From Lacrimispora amygdalina (GTDB lineage Bacteria; Bacillota; Clostridia; Lachnospirales; Lachnospiraceae): a stretch of DNA of 33,825 bases. The position numbers and the translations under genes were made by a program. A model generated the notes under the pieces. The model was not told where the DNA came from, searched no databases, and saw only the letters and a program-made list of their open reading frames with translations. Numbering within the stretch: the first letter of the stretch is position 1; each line of letters starts with the position of its first letter. The stretch covers positions 1 to 33,825 of the forward strand of contig NZ_QOHO01000104.1 of NCBI RefSeq assembly GCF_003432035.1, written 5' to 3'. Shown piece by piece: positions 1 through 7,785 of this stretch.

Positions 1-22
1 TTATTGTACCGAGATACAAAAG

Positions 23-70
23 TGGAGGAAGCAGTTCATTATTTTGAACTGCTTCCTCCATTTTTTATTT
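23..70. terminator. Rho-independent terminator, probably bidirectional
   Basis: A perfect 16-bp inverted repeat (23-38 with 45-60, arm TGGAGGAAGCAGTTCA) has a 6-base loop and is followed on the plus strand by a T-rich run. On the minus strand a short TTTT follows, so it can also end the MFS gene that stops at 88. It probably terminates a plus-strand gene lying left of the window. Confidence 0.85.
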
Positions 71-87
71 CTTTAAACCAATCTAAA

Positions 88-1266
88 TCAATTTTTCTGC
101 ACTGCCAAAAACCTTATAATAACAATTACCAGAATAAGGGGAAAGACAATTGCAGAAAATATGCCGATTTTCAAATTGCTGCCAAACACCCCGGAAACTA
201 TTCCAACTACCGTAGGTCCCCCAGAACAACCCAGATCACCGGCAAGCGCCAGGAAAGCGAACATGGCTGTGCCTCCGCCCCGAATCGAAGCGGCAGCCAG
301 ACTAAATGTTCCTGGCCACATGATCCCAACTGAAAAGCCGCACAATCCACAGCCGATCAGTCCAAGAACCGGATAGGGAGAGCAGGTAATTAAAAGATAA
401 GATCCCATACAAAGAACTCCGCTGGCTGCCATAACCTTTTTCAGCTCCCATCTTTCCCCATACTGCCCATAAACAGCTCTGGATATCCCCATCATAAGGG
501 CAAACAGCATCGGACCAGCCAGGTCTCCAATGGTCTTCGTCACCCCCAGTCCCTCTTCTGCAAATGCCGATGCCCACTGGCTGACTGCCTGTTCACTTGC
601 TCCCGCACAAACCATAAGAAGCATAAAGATCCAGAAGAACCTGTTACCAATCAATGTGCCAAAGGACATACCTTCCTCCCCCTTTCCAAGAGAAGCTATG
701 GGCACACGGAAAAATAAAACCATGCATACAGCCGGTACAACCGCCCAGATAATCGCCAGTATCTTCCAGCTTCCGATGCCAAAGATCCGGAAAAATAAGG
801 TGGAAATAAGAACCACTCCCACATGTCCCCAGCAATAGAAGGAGTGCAGCATACTCATGGCTTTTTCTTTATTATCTGTAGGACACGCTTCCACAATGGG
901 ACTGACAAGAACCTCTAAAAGACCTCCGCCAATGGCATAGATCACAACAGCCAGCAGTAATCCAGCCCATGAAACAGAAACGATTCCAGGCAGTACCGTT
1001 AAAAGAATCAGACCGGCAGCTGCCATGACGTGTGCGGCAACCATGGAAATCCGGTATCCCACCCGGTCAATGAATGCAGCCGATAAAAGATCCACCAGCA
1101 GCTGAACACCAAAATTAACTGTGACAAGCAGGGTAATTCTTGATAATGATATCCCATACTCCCATTGAAAATGCAGAAACAAAAGCGGTACAAAATTATT
1201 GACAATTGCCTGAACAATGTAGCTTAAAAAGCAGGCATAAATGGTACTTTTATAATTTTCTTTCAT
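88..1266 (-). CDS. MFS transporter
   Basis: A 392-residue integral membrane protein with about twelve hydrophobic segments, typical of a major facilitator superfamily permease. The loop between segments 2 and 3 carries the MFS motif-A remnant DRVGYR (residues 67-72). It resembles the sugar and small-metabolite permeases of Firmicutes; the substrate cannot be read from the sequence. The ATG is preceded by GGGAGGG at a good distance. A TATAAT -10 box lies about 30 bases upstream. The divergent neighbour is an AraC-family regulator sharing the 116-base intergenic region, so it probably controls this gene in response to the transported compound or its product. Confidence 0.85.
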   Translation of the reverse strand: MKENYKSTIYACFLSYIVQAIVNNFVPLLFLHFQWEYGISLSRITLLVTVNFGVQLLVDLLSAAFIDRVGYRISMVAAHVMAAAGLILLTVLPGIVSVSWAGLLLAVVIYAIGGGLLEVLVSPIVEACPTDNKEKAMSMLHSFYCWGHVGVVLISTLFFRIFGIGSWKILAIIWAVVPAVCMVLFFRVPIASLGKGEEGMSFGTLIGNRFFWIFMLLMVCAGASEQAVSQWASAFAEEGLGVTKTIGDLAGPMLFALMMGISRAVYGQYGERWELKKVMAASGVLCMGSYLLITCSPYPVLGLIGCGLCGFSVGIMWPGTFSLAAASIRGGGTAMFAFLALAGDLGCSGGPTVVGIVSGVFGSNLKIGIFSAIVFPLILVIVIIRFLAVQKN

Positions 1267-1296
1267 GCGTCCGTCCCTCCCGAGTCATTTTATTGT

Positions 1297-1302
1297 ATTA
1301 TA
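1297..1302 (-). promoter_or_regulatory. -10 box of the MFS gene promoter
   Basis: A perfect minus-strand TATAAT lies 30 bases before the MFS start. No good -35 stands at 16-18 bases, which would fit a promoter needing an activator such as the divergent AraC protein. Confidence 0.45.
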
Positions 1303-1323
1303 CCGCAGATGGTAATTCAGATC

Positions 1324-1353
1324 TTGCAATTTACCGCCAGCTTATGATACAAT
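1324..1353 (+). promoter_or_regulatory. Sigma-A-like promoter of the AraC gene
   Basis: TTGCAA (1324-1329), an 18-base spacer and TACAAT (1348-1353) stand about 30 bases before the AraC start. TTGCAA is palindromic, so it could also serve the divergent gene, though 21 bases from that -10. Confidence 0.5.
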
Positions 1354-1382
1354 CTAGCCGATCACAAAAAGGAGAGCGCTCT

Positions 1383-2294
1383 ATGCAAAGCACAAAAATA
1401 CTGACCGATGAATCCATGATGGAGCTGGTCTCCCATGGTTTTGCTGACTTTCCGTTTCAATATTACTATGAAGATGTGGGAAAGTTTGACAACCGCTGCA
1501 TTGACTGGCACTGGCACAGGGAATTTGAACTGGTATCTGTGACCGAGGGAATCGTACATTGTTCCATCGGAAACATCCATTACATACTGGAACCCGGTGA
1601 CGGTGTCTTTATTAATTCCGGTGCCATGCACCGCTTTTTATCAACCGGAACAGCAATTATACCAAATGTACTCTTCGCTCCGGAATTTATTGCCCGGGAA
1701 GGAAGTTCAATCTACGAAAAGTTCCTGGCTCCCTTTTTATTTTCCGGCATATCCCACTTTGTATTAAGGGCGAAAAATCCCTGGCAGAACCGTTTACTTT
1801 TCATTCTGTCAGACCTTTACAAACTGTGTGAGGATCAGACAGCAACCTGGGAGCTTGGAGCACATGCACTGGTCTGCCAGATCTGGTGCGTCCTGTTTGA
1901 ACACAAAGATGAATTTGCCACTATGGAAAATGCAGGGGTCAACCGCCTTTCCCAGGCCCGGTTCAGACGAATGACCCATTTTATTGAACAGAACTATGAA
2001 AAGAGACTGACTCTGGAAGATATTGCACGCTCGGTTGGAGTCAGCAAAAGAGAGGCACTCCGCTGTTTCCAGTGTTCCATCCCTCTCTCTCCCATTGAAT
2101 ATTTAAATAAATACCGGTTAAATCAGGCAAAAACCCTTCTTCTGCATACAGACCGGTCCATCACCGATATCGCGGAAAGCTCCGGCTTTGAAAGCACCAG
2201 TTATTTTGACCGGCTATATAAGCGGGAATATCATATGACTCCCGGCCGGCACAGATTGGCCTTTCAGCATGCAAATGCCAAAAAGGGGCGATAA
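1383..2294 (+). CDS. AraC-family transcriptional regulator
   Basis: A 303-residue AraC/XylS regulator. The N-terminal half is a cupin-like ligand domain: HWH at residues 43-45, then a glycine-rich strand region with PGDGVFINSG and a following histidine near residue 83. The C-terminal 100 residues hold the two helix-turn-helix units, the second shown by SITDIAESSGFESTSYFDRL and a terminal YHMTPGRHR, the usual AraC signature. The ATG at 1383 is chosen because AAAAAGGAG sits 8 bases before it; the frame stays open upstream to 1206, but that part overlaps the promoter and the MFS gene. It probably controls the divergent MFS transporter. Its cupin histidines suggest a small, perhaps sugar-like, ligand (inference). 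Confidence 0.9.
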   Translation: MQSTKILTDESMMELVSHGFADFPFQYYYEDVGKFDNRCIDWHWHREFELVSVTEGIVHCSIGNIHYILEPGDGVFINSGAMHRFLSTGTAIIPNVLFAPEFIAREGSSIYEKFLAPFLFSGISHFVLRAKNPWQNRLLFILSDLYKLCEDQTATWELGAHALVCQIWCVLFEHKDEFATMENAGVNRLSQARFRRMTHFIEQNYEKRLTLEDIARSVGVSKREALRCFQCSIPLSPIEYLNKYRLNQAKTLLLHTDRSITDIAESSGFESTSYFDRLYKREYHMTPGRHRLAFQHANAKKGR

Positions 2295-2299
2295 TCCAG

Positions 2300-2340
2300 T
2301 TTCTGTCAGAATTGCTTTTTCTTCATGATTCTGACAGAAA
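2300..2340. terminator. Perfect 13-bp inverted repeat between convergent genes
   Basis: TTTCTGTCAGAAT (2300-2312) is exactly repeated in inverse at 2328-2340 with a 15-base loop. It lies between the AraC stop and the ABC-2 permease, and the right arm and loop are inside the last codons of the permease, whose TGA is in the left arm. Neither side has a T-run, so intrinsic termination would be weak; it may protect 3' ends of both convergent transcripts. Confidence 0.5.
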
Positions 2341-2959
2341 CCAGGTAAGATACAATCATTACTATCAGACTGCCTGGAAGCAGGACCGCGATAACCGGTC
2401 CCTGATGAAGGGCGGTTAACCGTTCAGCTGCTGCGGATAAGTCCACCTTGAATATTTTTACCGTTCTCACTGTAAGGAATGCGGAAGCAAAGATTAATCC
2501 AATGATTAAACTCAAAGCAGTTCTTCCCTTTTCCTGGCCAAACTTCAACTGTACCGGAATTACCACAGATAAGAACAGGAAAGCTAAAAAAAGAAACAAA
2601 AGCGCCAAAACTGCAATTCCCCAAGTATCCCCTCTTCCTCTTAGAACATTCATGATAACTGCAATTATGGTCACAACCAGCCAGGCTAAGCATCCCGTAA
2701 GGATACCAAATACATACTTTTCCGCCGTATACTGCTCCCTGGTGATAGGAAGGGTGAACAAAAAAGCATACCCATTGTCAAATTCATCGTAACTAATAGA
2801 GCTGAGCGTAAACATGCAAAAGATTAAAGTGGTATAATTAATCACAAAAACCGGATTAAAATCTGCCACAAGCATTCCCACTGACAAAAAGATATAAAGC
2901 AGGAAAATGCGCAGCTGGTTTTTCAGAAGCAGAAAATCTTTTATTAACAGTCCTCTCAT
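2306..2959 (-). CDS. ABC-2 type transporter permease
   Basis: A 217-residue protein with about six transmembrane segments, matching the ABC2_membrane_5 type found beside GntR regulators. The N-terminus (MRGLLIKDFLLLKNQLRIF) is typical: a short amphipathic stretch followed by the first membrane helix. The conserved segment YAFLFTLPITREQYTAEKY (from about residue 63) is the cytoplasmic coupling region. Its ATG overlaps the stop of the ATPase gene by 4 bases (ATGA), so the two are translationally coupled. It should be the membrane partner of that ATPase; the transported molecule is unknown. Related modules respond to cell-envelope antibiotics or bacteriocins. Confidence 0.85.
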   Translation of the reverse strand: MRGLLIKDFLLLKNQLRIFLLYIFLSVGMLVADFNPVFVINYTTLIFCMFTLSSISYDEFDNGYAFLFTLPITREQYTAEKYVFGILTGCLAWLVVTIIAVIMNVLRGRGDTWGIAVLALLFLFLAFLFLSVVIPVQLKFGQEKGRTALSLIIGLIFASAFLTVRTVKIFKVDLSAAAERLTALHQGPVIAVLLPGSLIVMIVSYLVSVRIMKKKQF

Positions 2960-3810
2960 AACCGTTCCCCCCGTATCATCATCGTAATCACTTCATCAAC
3001 ACTTCCCTTTTCCATTACAATTTCCGGCTTATTTTCCCGGTAATAACTGATCTTATCTGTAAGAAGGCGGTAGCCGTAAGCTTCCTTTTTCCTGCAGAGA
3101 ATATAACTTTTATCCAGTTCTGAATACTGTTCCTCTGTTGCTTTTAAAAGACCATAGCTGCCAAGGAGTACATCCGTTTCCTCATGCAGAACAATCGTTC
3201 CATTATCAATCAGATACAGATCGTCACAAAGCTGCTCCAAATCCGTTGAAATATGGGAACTGATCAGAACAGAACGGTCTCCCGGCTCCATATACTCCCG
3301 AATGGTGTCAAGCAGTTCCTCTCTTGCGAGAACATCAAGTCCTGCCGTAGGCTCATCAAGTATGAGCAGTCTGGCCTCATGAGACATGGCTGCCAATACC
3401 TTCACCCTGGCTTTCATTCCTGCAGACATATCTTTGACTCTCTTTTTCAAAGGCAGGCCGGATTCCCTGCACTTTTTTATAAACAGGTCCTGATCAAATA
3501 ACTGATACAGATTTTTCATGACTCTGGCAATATCCTGAATCGTTAAATATCCGCTGAATCCCGAATCGGCCAGAACTACTCCCATATCCTGCTTATCCTT
3601 CAGTGACAGCTGATCAAACGGTTTTCCAAACACCGTTACAGCACCCTGGTCTAACGAAATAAGTCCCAGAGCAGATTTAAATACAGTGGTTTTACCTGCA
3701 CCATTTGGTCCGATCAGCCCTGTAATATATCCAGGCTGCAGTTCCAAAGAACAATTCATCGTAAAATCTCCATACGTTTTCTGAATGTTTTCCATTTTTA
3801 ACAACATCAT
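2956..3810 (-). CDS. ABC transporter ATP-binding protein
   Basis: A 284-residue ATPase of the YhcG/BcrA-like group. Walker A is GPNGAGKTT (34-42), the signature is MSAGMK in place of LSGGQ (a known variant in this group), Walker B is LLILDEPTAGLD, and the H-loop is SSHISTDLE. About 80 C-terminal residues follow the core, as in other drug-export ATPases of this kind. The start shares one base with the GntR stop (TAATG), and a second ATG follows at once, so either may be used. It forms a transporter with the downstream permease and is co-transcribed with the regulator. Confidence 0.88.
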   Translation of the reverse strand: MMLLKMENIQKTYGDFTMNCSLELQPGYITGLIGPNGAGKTTVFKSALGLISLDQGAVTVFGKPFDQLSLKDKQDMGVVLADSGFSGYLTIQDIARVMKNLYQLFDQDLFIKKCRESGLPLKKRVKDMSAGMKARVKVLAAMSHEARLLILDEPTAGLDVLAREELLDTIREYMEPGDRSVLISSHISTDLEQLCDDLYLIDNGTIVLHEETDVLLGSYGLLKATEEQYSELDKSYILCRKKEAYGYRLLTDKISYYRENKPEIVMEKGSVDEVITMMIRGERL

Positions 3811-4181
3811 TAATCCTCCAAAATCAAATAAAACAATTCCGTCAGTTCCTCATCTTTCATTCCGCAGCTTCTGCCTTTGCTAATCGCCGCTTCCAACCCG
3901 GCCTCAACCTCTTTTTTCTTTTCCTCCAGCATGAATTCCTGACTGGCATAAGCAATAAAGCTTCCCTTCCCATGAATTGTAACAATAAAACCTTCCTGTT
4001 CCAGAATGTCATAAGATTTTTTTACTGTTAAGGCACTGATACGCAGTTCCTTTGCCAGAGTCCGGACCGATGGCAGGTTATCTCCTTCTTTTAACGTACC
4101 CTGCATGACTCCGCTTTTGATCTGCTCTGTGATCTGATCATACAGGGGCTGCATGGATGAATTATTTATTATTATTTTCAT
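3810..4181 (-). CDS. GntR-family regulator, YtrA type
   Basis: A 123-residue short GntR protein. Residues 5-75 form the winged helix (PLYDQITEQIKSGVMQG, then LPSVRTLAKELRISALTVKKSYDILEQEG, then the wing GKGSFIA). The remaining 45 residues are a helical dimerisation tail, as in the YtrA subfamily, without a large effector domain. The ATG at 4181 is chosen because AAGGAGGGG stands directly upstream (4186-4194); a TTG 18 bases earlier would read through that ribosome site. It is the first gene of the operon and its promoter lies inside a perfect inverted repeat, so it is almost certainly self-repressing. YtrA-type repressors of other Firmicutes control ABC exporters induced by cell-wall antibiotics. 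Confidence 0.9.
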   Translation of the reverse strand: MKIIINNSSMQPLYDQITEQIKSGVMQGTLKEGDNLPSVRTLAKELRISALTVKKSYDILEQEGFIVTIHGKGSFIAYASQEFMLEEKKKEVEAGLEAAISKGRSCGMKDEELTELFYLILED

Positions 4182-4197
4182 ATCACCCCTCCTTGAC

Positions 4198-4246
4198 AAA
4201 CAGTATATAACAGTATATTACTGTTGTCAACTGTTATATACTGTTT
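4198..4246 (-). promoter_or_regulatory. Promoter embedded in a 17-bp perfect inverted-repeat operator
   Basis: AAACAGTATATAACAGT (4198-4214) is matched in inverse by 4230-4246, and an inner CAGTA/TACTG pair (4211-4223) lies between. On the minus strand a near-consensus promoter, TTGACA (4225-4230), 17 bases, TATACT (4202-4207), is entirely covered. This is the expected layout for autorepression by the GntR protein. Confidence 0.85.
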
Positions 4247-4263
4247 ATAAAAATTTTCCAGAC

Positions 4264-4306
4264 AAAAAAAAGAATACACAGGTATGCTGCTCTTTCCCGT
4301 GTATCC
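4264..4306 (-). terminator. Rho-independent terminator of the chemoreceptor gene
   Basis: Read on the minus strand, an 11-bp stem (4296-4306 with 4272-4282, two G-U pairs) with a 13-base loop is followed by eight T. It ends the chemoreceptor transcript 30 bases after the stop codon. Confidence 0.85.
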
Positions 4307-4337
4307 TTTTTTTATTCTGCGCTGAAAATCAAATAAT

Positions 4338-6014
4338 TTATGCTTTCAGCTGAAACTGGCCGATTAAGTCCTTTAAATTTTGTGCCTGCCCTGCAAGCTC
4401 TTCGCTGGAAGCGGAATTCTCTTCCGCAGACGCTGCACTTTTATCCACTTCCATGGAGATTTGTCCGATTCCATTTTCAATTATTTTTGCAGAATCCGCC
4501 TGATCCATGGAAGCCTTTGCTATGCTGCGGACCTTATCCATGATCTGACTGCTTTCTTTTGCCACGCCATTTAAATTGCCGGCTGCCCGGTCTGCGATTA
4601 CAGTTCCCTCTTCCACTGCTTTTAAGGATGCCTCTATTAAGTCAGAAGAATTTTTTGCGGCTTCTTTGCTCTGGCTTGCCAGGAGACTGACCTGTCCCGC
4701 AACAACAGCGAACCCTTTTCCTGCTTCTCCGGCTCTCGCCGCCTCTATGGACGCATTTAAGGCCAGAAGATTGGTCTGCATGGCAATATCATCAATGGTT
4801 ACAATCATCTTACTGATTTCCTCAGAGGTCTTCTTTATGGTACTCATGGCAGAAACCATTTCCTGCATATTCTGATTTTCCGTAGAAATATTCTGGGTAA
4901 TCCGCTCCATCTCCATCTGGATTTCCTTCGTCAGCTCCGCATTTTCACCGATCTGTTCTGTGATGCGGGTAACTGACTCCGACAATCTGCCGGCAATGCC
5001 AGCCTGATTTTCGGCTCCGACTGCAAGATAACGGGCGGATTCCGATATCTGGCTGGAACCATCGGATACCTGATTGGCTGCTTCATTTATCTCTTCAAAG
5101 CTTCTTGATATCTTTTCAGTAAAGCAATGCAGGGAAGATTCAATATTTTTAAAATCGCCAATAAATTCACTGGAAAAATCCACGTTGAAATTCCCGCCTG
5201 CCATCTGCTCCATCGCACAGTCAATTTCCATAATATAACACCGGATCTTTTCCATGGAAACTCTTAAGCCCTGGGCTGCCTGACCGATCTCATCACCGGA
5301 TTCGTATGTAATCGCCGTATGTAAATTACCTTTTGCAAACTCTCCTGCTGCATTCTGAATCTCCTTTAACGGAACAGCAATTGATTTGGTCAGCCGACTT
5401 CCCATGAGCAGCGCAATGCCGAGAGAGGCCAGAGAAAAGAATGCCAGACAAACAGTGGCCAGATGTTCAACTCTCTGGCTGTTTGTATATTTGGCAAGGG
5501 CAGCGTCATCTGCCTGGGTGCCGGTTTTATCCAGAGCATCGGCAAGTACCTCTGATGCATCGTTGAATGTAGTCTGGTAGTACTCTACCGCGCCTTTTGT
5601 ATCTCCCTTTTCCAGCATGGATAATAGCGTAGCGGTATCTTTCTGGAAATCACCAAATGCCAGATCCAGTGCTTCTACCGACTGCTTGTCCTTCAGATTC
5701 TCTTTGATGACAGCAATATATTTCACAATTTTTTCGAATCTGCCTTCTATTTCCTTTTTCTGCTCTGCAGTTACAGAAGCATCTTCCCGAATGGCGGCCC
5801 AAAGGATTCTTTTATTAATCGTCTGTACATCCTTACGGATCTCCATCTGTTTTTTTGTGGTCTCATACTGAACTTGGTAAAATGTTGACATGTTATTACC
5901 AATAGAACGAAAACTGACCAGCGAAAATACTGAAGAAAGAAAAATAATAAATACCAGAATTGCAAATACCCGTTTCAGCCTTGTTGAAATACTCAGTTTT
6001 CCTGATTTCTTCAT
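4338..6014 (-). CDS. Methyl-accepting chemotaxis protein, four-helix-bundle sensor
   Basis: A 558-residue membrane chemoreceptor. Transmembrane helix 1 is at about 15-35, the extracellular helical sensor (4HB_MCP type) at 36-184, helix 2 at 185-205, and a HAMP domain at 206-260 with a second HAMP-like segment at 261-310. The rest is the cytoplasmic coiled-coil signalling domain, with the CheA/CheW hairpin tip around 405-445 ([20 protein letters not shown]). The tip-following segment reads [10 protein letters not shown], a divergence from the usual EVRKLAERS. The ATG at 6014 gives a normal short cytoplasmic N-terminus; upstream in-frame codons lack a ribosome site. It has its own terminator, and no che genes are nearby. 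Confidence 0.92.
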   Translation of the reverse strand: MKKSGKLSISTRLKRVFAILVFIIFLSSVFSLVSFRSIGNNMSTFYQVQYETTKKQMEIRKDVQTINKRILWAAIREDASVTAEQKKEIEGRFEKIVKYIAVIKENLKDKQSVEALDLAFGDFQKDTATLLSMLEKGDTKGAVEYYQTTFNDASEVLADALDKTGTQADDAALAKYTNSQRVEHLATVCLAFFSLASLGIALLMGSRLTKSIAVPLKEIQNAAGEFAKGNLHTAITYESGDEIGQAAQGLRVSMEKIRCYIMEIDCAMEQMAGGNFNVDFSSEFIGDFKNIESSLHCFTEKISRSFEEINEAANQVSDGSSQISESARYLAVGAENQAGIAGRLSESVTRITEQIGENAELTKEIQMEMERITQNISTENQNMQEMVSAMSTIKKTSEEISKMIVTIDDIAMQTNLLALNASIEAARAGEAGKGFAVVAGQVSLLASQSKEAAKNSSDLIEASLKAVEEGTVIADRAAGNLNGVAKESSQIMDKVRSIAKASMDQADSAKIIENGIGQISMEVDKSAASAEENSASSEELAGQAQNLKDLIGQFQLKA

Positions 6015-6105
6015 CTCTAGTCCCCACTTTCGATTTGTTATATATAGTAAATATAAATCTATTATATCAATCCCACATCCCGATGCCAACTTAATATTCA
6101 TTTAG

Positions 6106-6150
6106 AAAAATAGCCGTTATCTTAACAAACTGTAAGATAACAGCCGTTTT
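6106..6150. terminator. Bidirectional stem-loop terminator
   Basis: AGCCGTTATCTTA (6112-6124) pairs with 6133-6145 with one internal mismatch and an 8-base loop. T-runs flank both sides (TTTTT at 6147-6151 on plus; 6106-6110 on minus). It directly follows the stop of the tocopherol-cyclase-like gene. Confidence 0.75.
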
Positions 6151-6152
6151 TC

Positions 6153-7046
6153 TTATAAATCGTATTCAAAACTTACGGAACTGCTGGAAAGATCGAATAT
6201 CATATTTTCTCCTTTGTACAGCAGAAATCTCCCCCGCAGCAAATGCTCTTCCTTGACAAAACGGCTCATTTCACCCTGACTGGGCGCTAACAGCTGATGG
6301 GAAAACCGTTTCTCACCCTTCCGGTTTTGATTGGAAAGGAACACTTTCAGAATATATGCTCCCTGCTTTATAATCACTGCCGTCTCTCTTTTGCTCACCA
6401 CTCTGGCTCCTAAATAGGTAGCAAATCTGTATTCTTTTCCCTGATACATGATTACGCCGATGCAGCCCTCAAACCGGAATCCCAGCCATGGAATTTTAGC
6501 AATAGAGACCATAACAGAAGCATTTTCAGAAAATGAATTACACTGAAGCCAGAGATAGCTCTCCGGAAACGATTTTCCTTTATCTCCTTCTATATACCCC
6601 AGCCCTCCGACAAAGTCCACAACAGCACCGTTTAGTTTCACCTTTCCGGACAGTCTGTGGGACATGCTGATTATCTCATGTTTGCATTCCATAAAAGGCA
6701 TGATCTGAAAAGGACCCATAATGGGATACCGGATTGGGGTAATTGGACCGAAACGGATAATACCCTTTAATGATATGTCATCTGTCTTTATGTTAAGCCT
6801 TACTCCCCTGCGGGAAAAAATATTATCATCAAGAATAATCCTTTTCTGATTCCAGTCAATAAGAAGATCCTCTTCTTTAAAATCCACCCAGCAGGCCTGC
6901 TCATTCCAGATAACCTGTATAAATGGATATACGTTTCCCGTCCCGTCCATACTAAGTCCGGGAATCAGAGCCAGAACCGTGTCGCCGCTTTGCAATTTAA
7001 AGTACCACCCGGCAAAAAATTTTTCCTTATTTTTCATATCAGCCAT
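6153..7046 (-). CDS. Tocopherol-cyclase-like protein
   Basis: A 297-residue protein with the marks of the tocopherol cyclase family (Pfam Tocopherol_cycl): GWYFKLQ near the N-terminus (residues 13-19), a central GYIEGDKGKSFPESYLWLQ block around 150-168, and many beta strands with no signal peptide or membrane helix. The plant enzymes cyclise phytyl quinols to tocopherols, but clostridia are not known to make these, so the bacterial substrate is unknown; a lipid or isoprenoid ligand is a reasonable guess. GGAGG lies 9 bases before the ATG; a second ATG (MKNK) is 9 bases downstream. It stands alone between two terminator-bounded units, so context gives no pathway. Confidence 0.75.
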   Translation of the reverse strand: MADMKNKEKFFAGWYFKLQSGDTVLALIPGLSMDGTGNVYPFIQVIWNEQACWVDFKEEDLLIDWNQKRIILDDNIFSRRGVRLNIKTDDISLKGIIRFGPITPIRYPIMGPFQIMPFMECKHEIISMSHRLSGKVKLNGAVVDFVGGLGYIEGDKGKSFPESYLWLQCNSFSENASVMVSIAKIPWLGFRFEGCIGVIMYQGKEYRFATYLGARVVSKRETAVIIKQGAYILKVFLSNQNRKGEKRFSHQLLAPSQGEMSRFVKEEHLLRGRFLLYKGENMIFDLSSSSVSFEYDL

Positions 7047-7123
7047 TTTTATCGTCCTCCAGTCTCCATGATCCCATGATTTAACCTTATGGTTGCCAGA
7101 TATGGGAAAACGTAATCAGGGAA

Positions 7124-7152
7124 TTGGCGGAAAGCTATTTCTTCCCGCCCAA
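7124..7152 (+). other. Stem-loop in the ECF gene leader region
   Basis: TTGGCGG (7124-7130) pairs with CCGCCCAA (7145-7152, one bulged C), extended by AAG/CTT (7132-7134 with 7141-7143) around a 6-base loop. No T-run follows and no known vitamin riboswitch motif is evident in the 214-base intergenic region 7047-7260. It may lie upstream of the promoter (weak TTTAAA, 17 bases, TATGAT at 7184-7212). Confidence 0.3.
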
Positions 7153-7260
7153 CTGGTATGCACGAATTTGCTTAAATTGGCTATTTAAAAAACTCCAGTT
7201 TTTCTATATGATAGAGTTCAACAAAACAACTGATATTTAATTTGAAAGGGCGGAATAACT

Positions 7261-7785
7261 ATGAACAGCAAAAAAACGAAAAAATTAGTATTTGGAGCTT
7301 TAATGGCAGCACTTACCACAGCAGCTACCATGGTAATACATATACCTACTGCAATGAATGGTTATATTCATCTGGGAGATGGGATGGTTTTGTTAAGCGG
7401 TATCCTTCTTGGTCCCGTGACCGGCGCTTTAGCAGGGGGGATTGGATCCATGACGGCAGATTTGCTTTCAGGCTACGCATTCTATGCACCGGCTACATTT
7501 CTCATTAAAACACTGGCCGCCTTCTCTGCCGGATATTTGTACCACAGACTTACACGCAGCCGTCTCAAAGCAGGTTATCGGATCCTGCCATTTCTGACGG
7601 CAGGCATAGTGTGCAGCGGTATCGTCACAGGAGGTTATTTTATATTTGAGCTGATTGTATATAATGCAGCCTCAGCCATTATTAATGTCCCCTTCAATCT
7701 GGTTCAGAATCTATTCAGCCTGGTTGTGTCCGGCGCACTGCTTCCTATTCTTCTGAGAATTCACGAGATCCGAAGCCTGAGTTAA
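7261..7785 (+). CDS. ECF transporter S component
   Basis: A 174-residue protein with five to six membrane helices, the size and pattern of the substrate-binding (S) subunit of energy-coupling-factor vitamin transporters (ECF-ribofla_trS / PF07155 type). The conserved block HLGDGMVLLSGILLGPVTGA and the following AGGIGSMTADLLSGY, then YAPATFLIKTLAAF, are family hallmarks. No EcfA or EcfT genes are nearby, so it should use a shared EcfAA'T module, as group II systems do. GAAAGGGCGG precedes the ATG. The ligand (riboflavin, pantothenate, pyridoxine, queuosine precursor or another) cannot be told from the sequence. Its TAA overlaps the stop of the convergent dehydrogenase gene. Confidence 0.85.
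   Translation: MNSKKTKKLVFGALMAALTTAATMVIHIPTAMNGYIHLGDGMVLLSGILLGPVTGALAGGIGSMTADLLSGYAFYAPATFLIKTLAAFSAGYLYHRLTRSRLKAGYRILPFLTAGIVCSGIVTGGYFIFELIVYNAASAIINVPFNLVQNLFSLVVSGALLPILLRIHEIRSLS

Noticed and set aside
1206-1382. Longer N-terminus of the AraC regulator
   Set aside because: The region overlaps the MFS start and both promoters, and the peptide has no family resemblance.
4182-4199. Upstream TTG start for the GntR regulator
   Set aside because: It would translate the AAGGAGG ribosome site, which is well placed for the ATG at 4181.
7047-7260. Riboswitch before the ECF S component
   Set aside because: Core motifs of the TPP, FMN, THF, preQ1 and cobalamin types were looked for by eye and none was seen.
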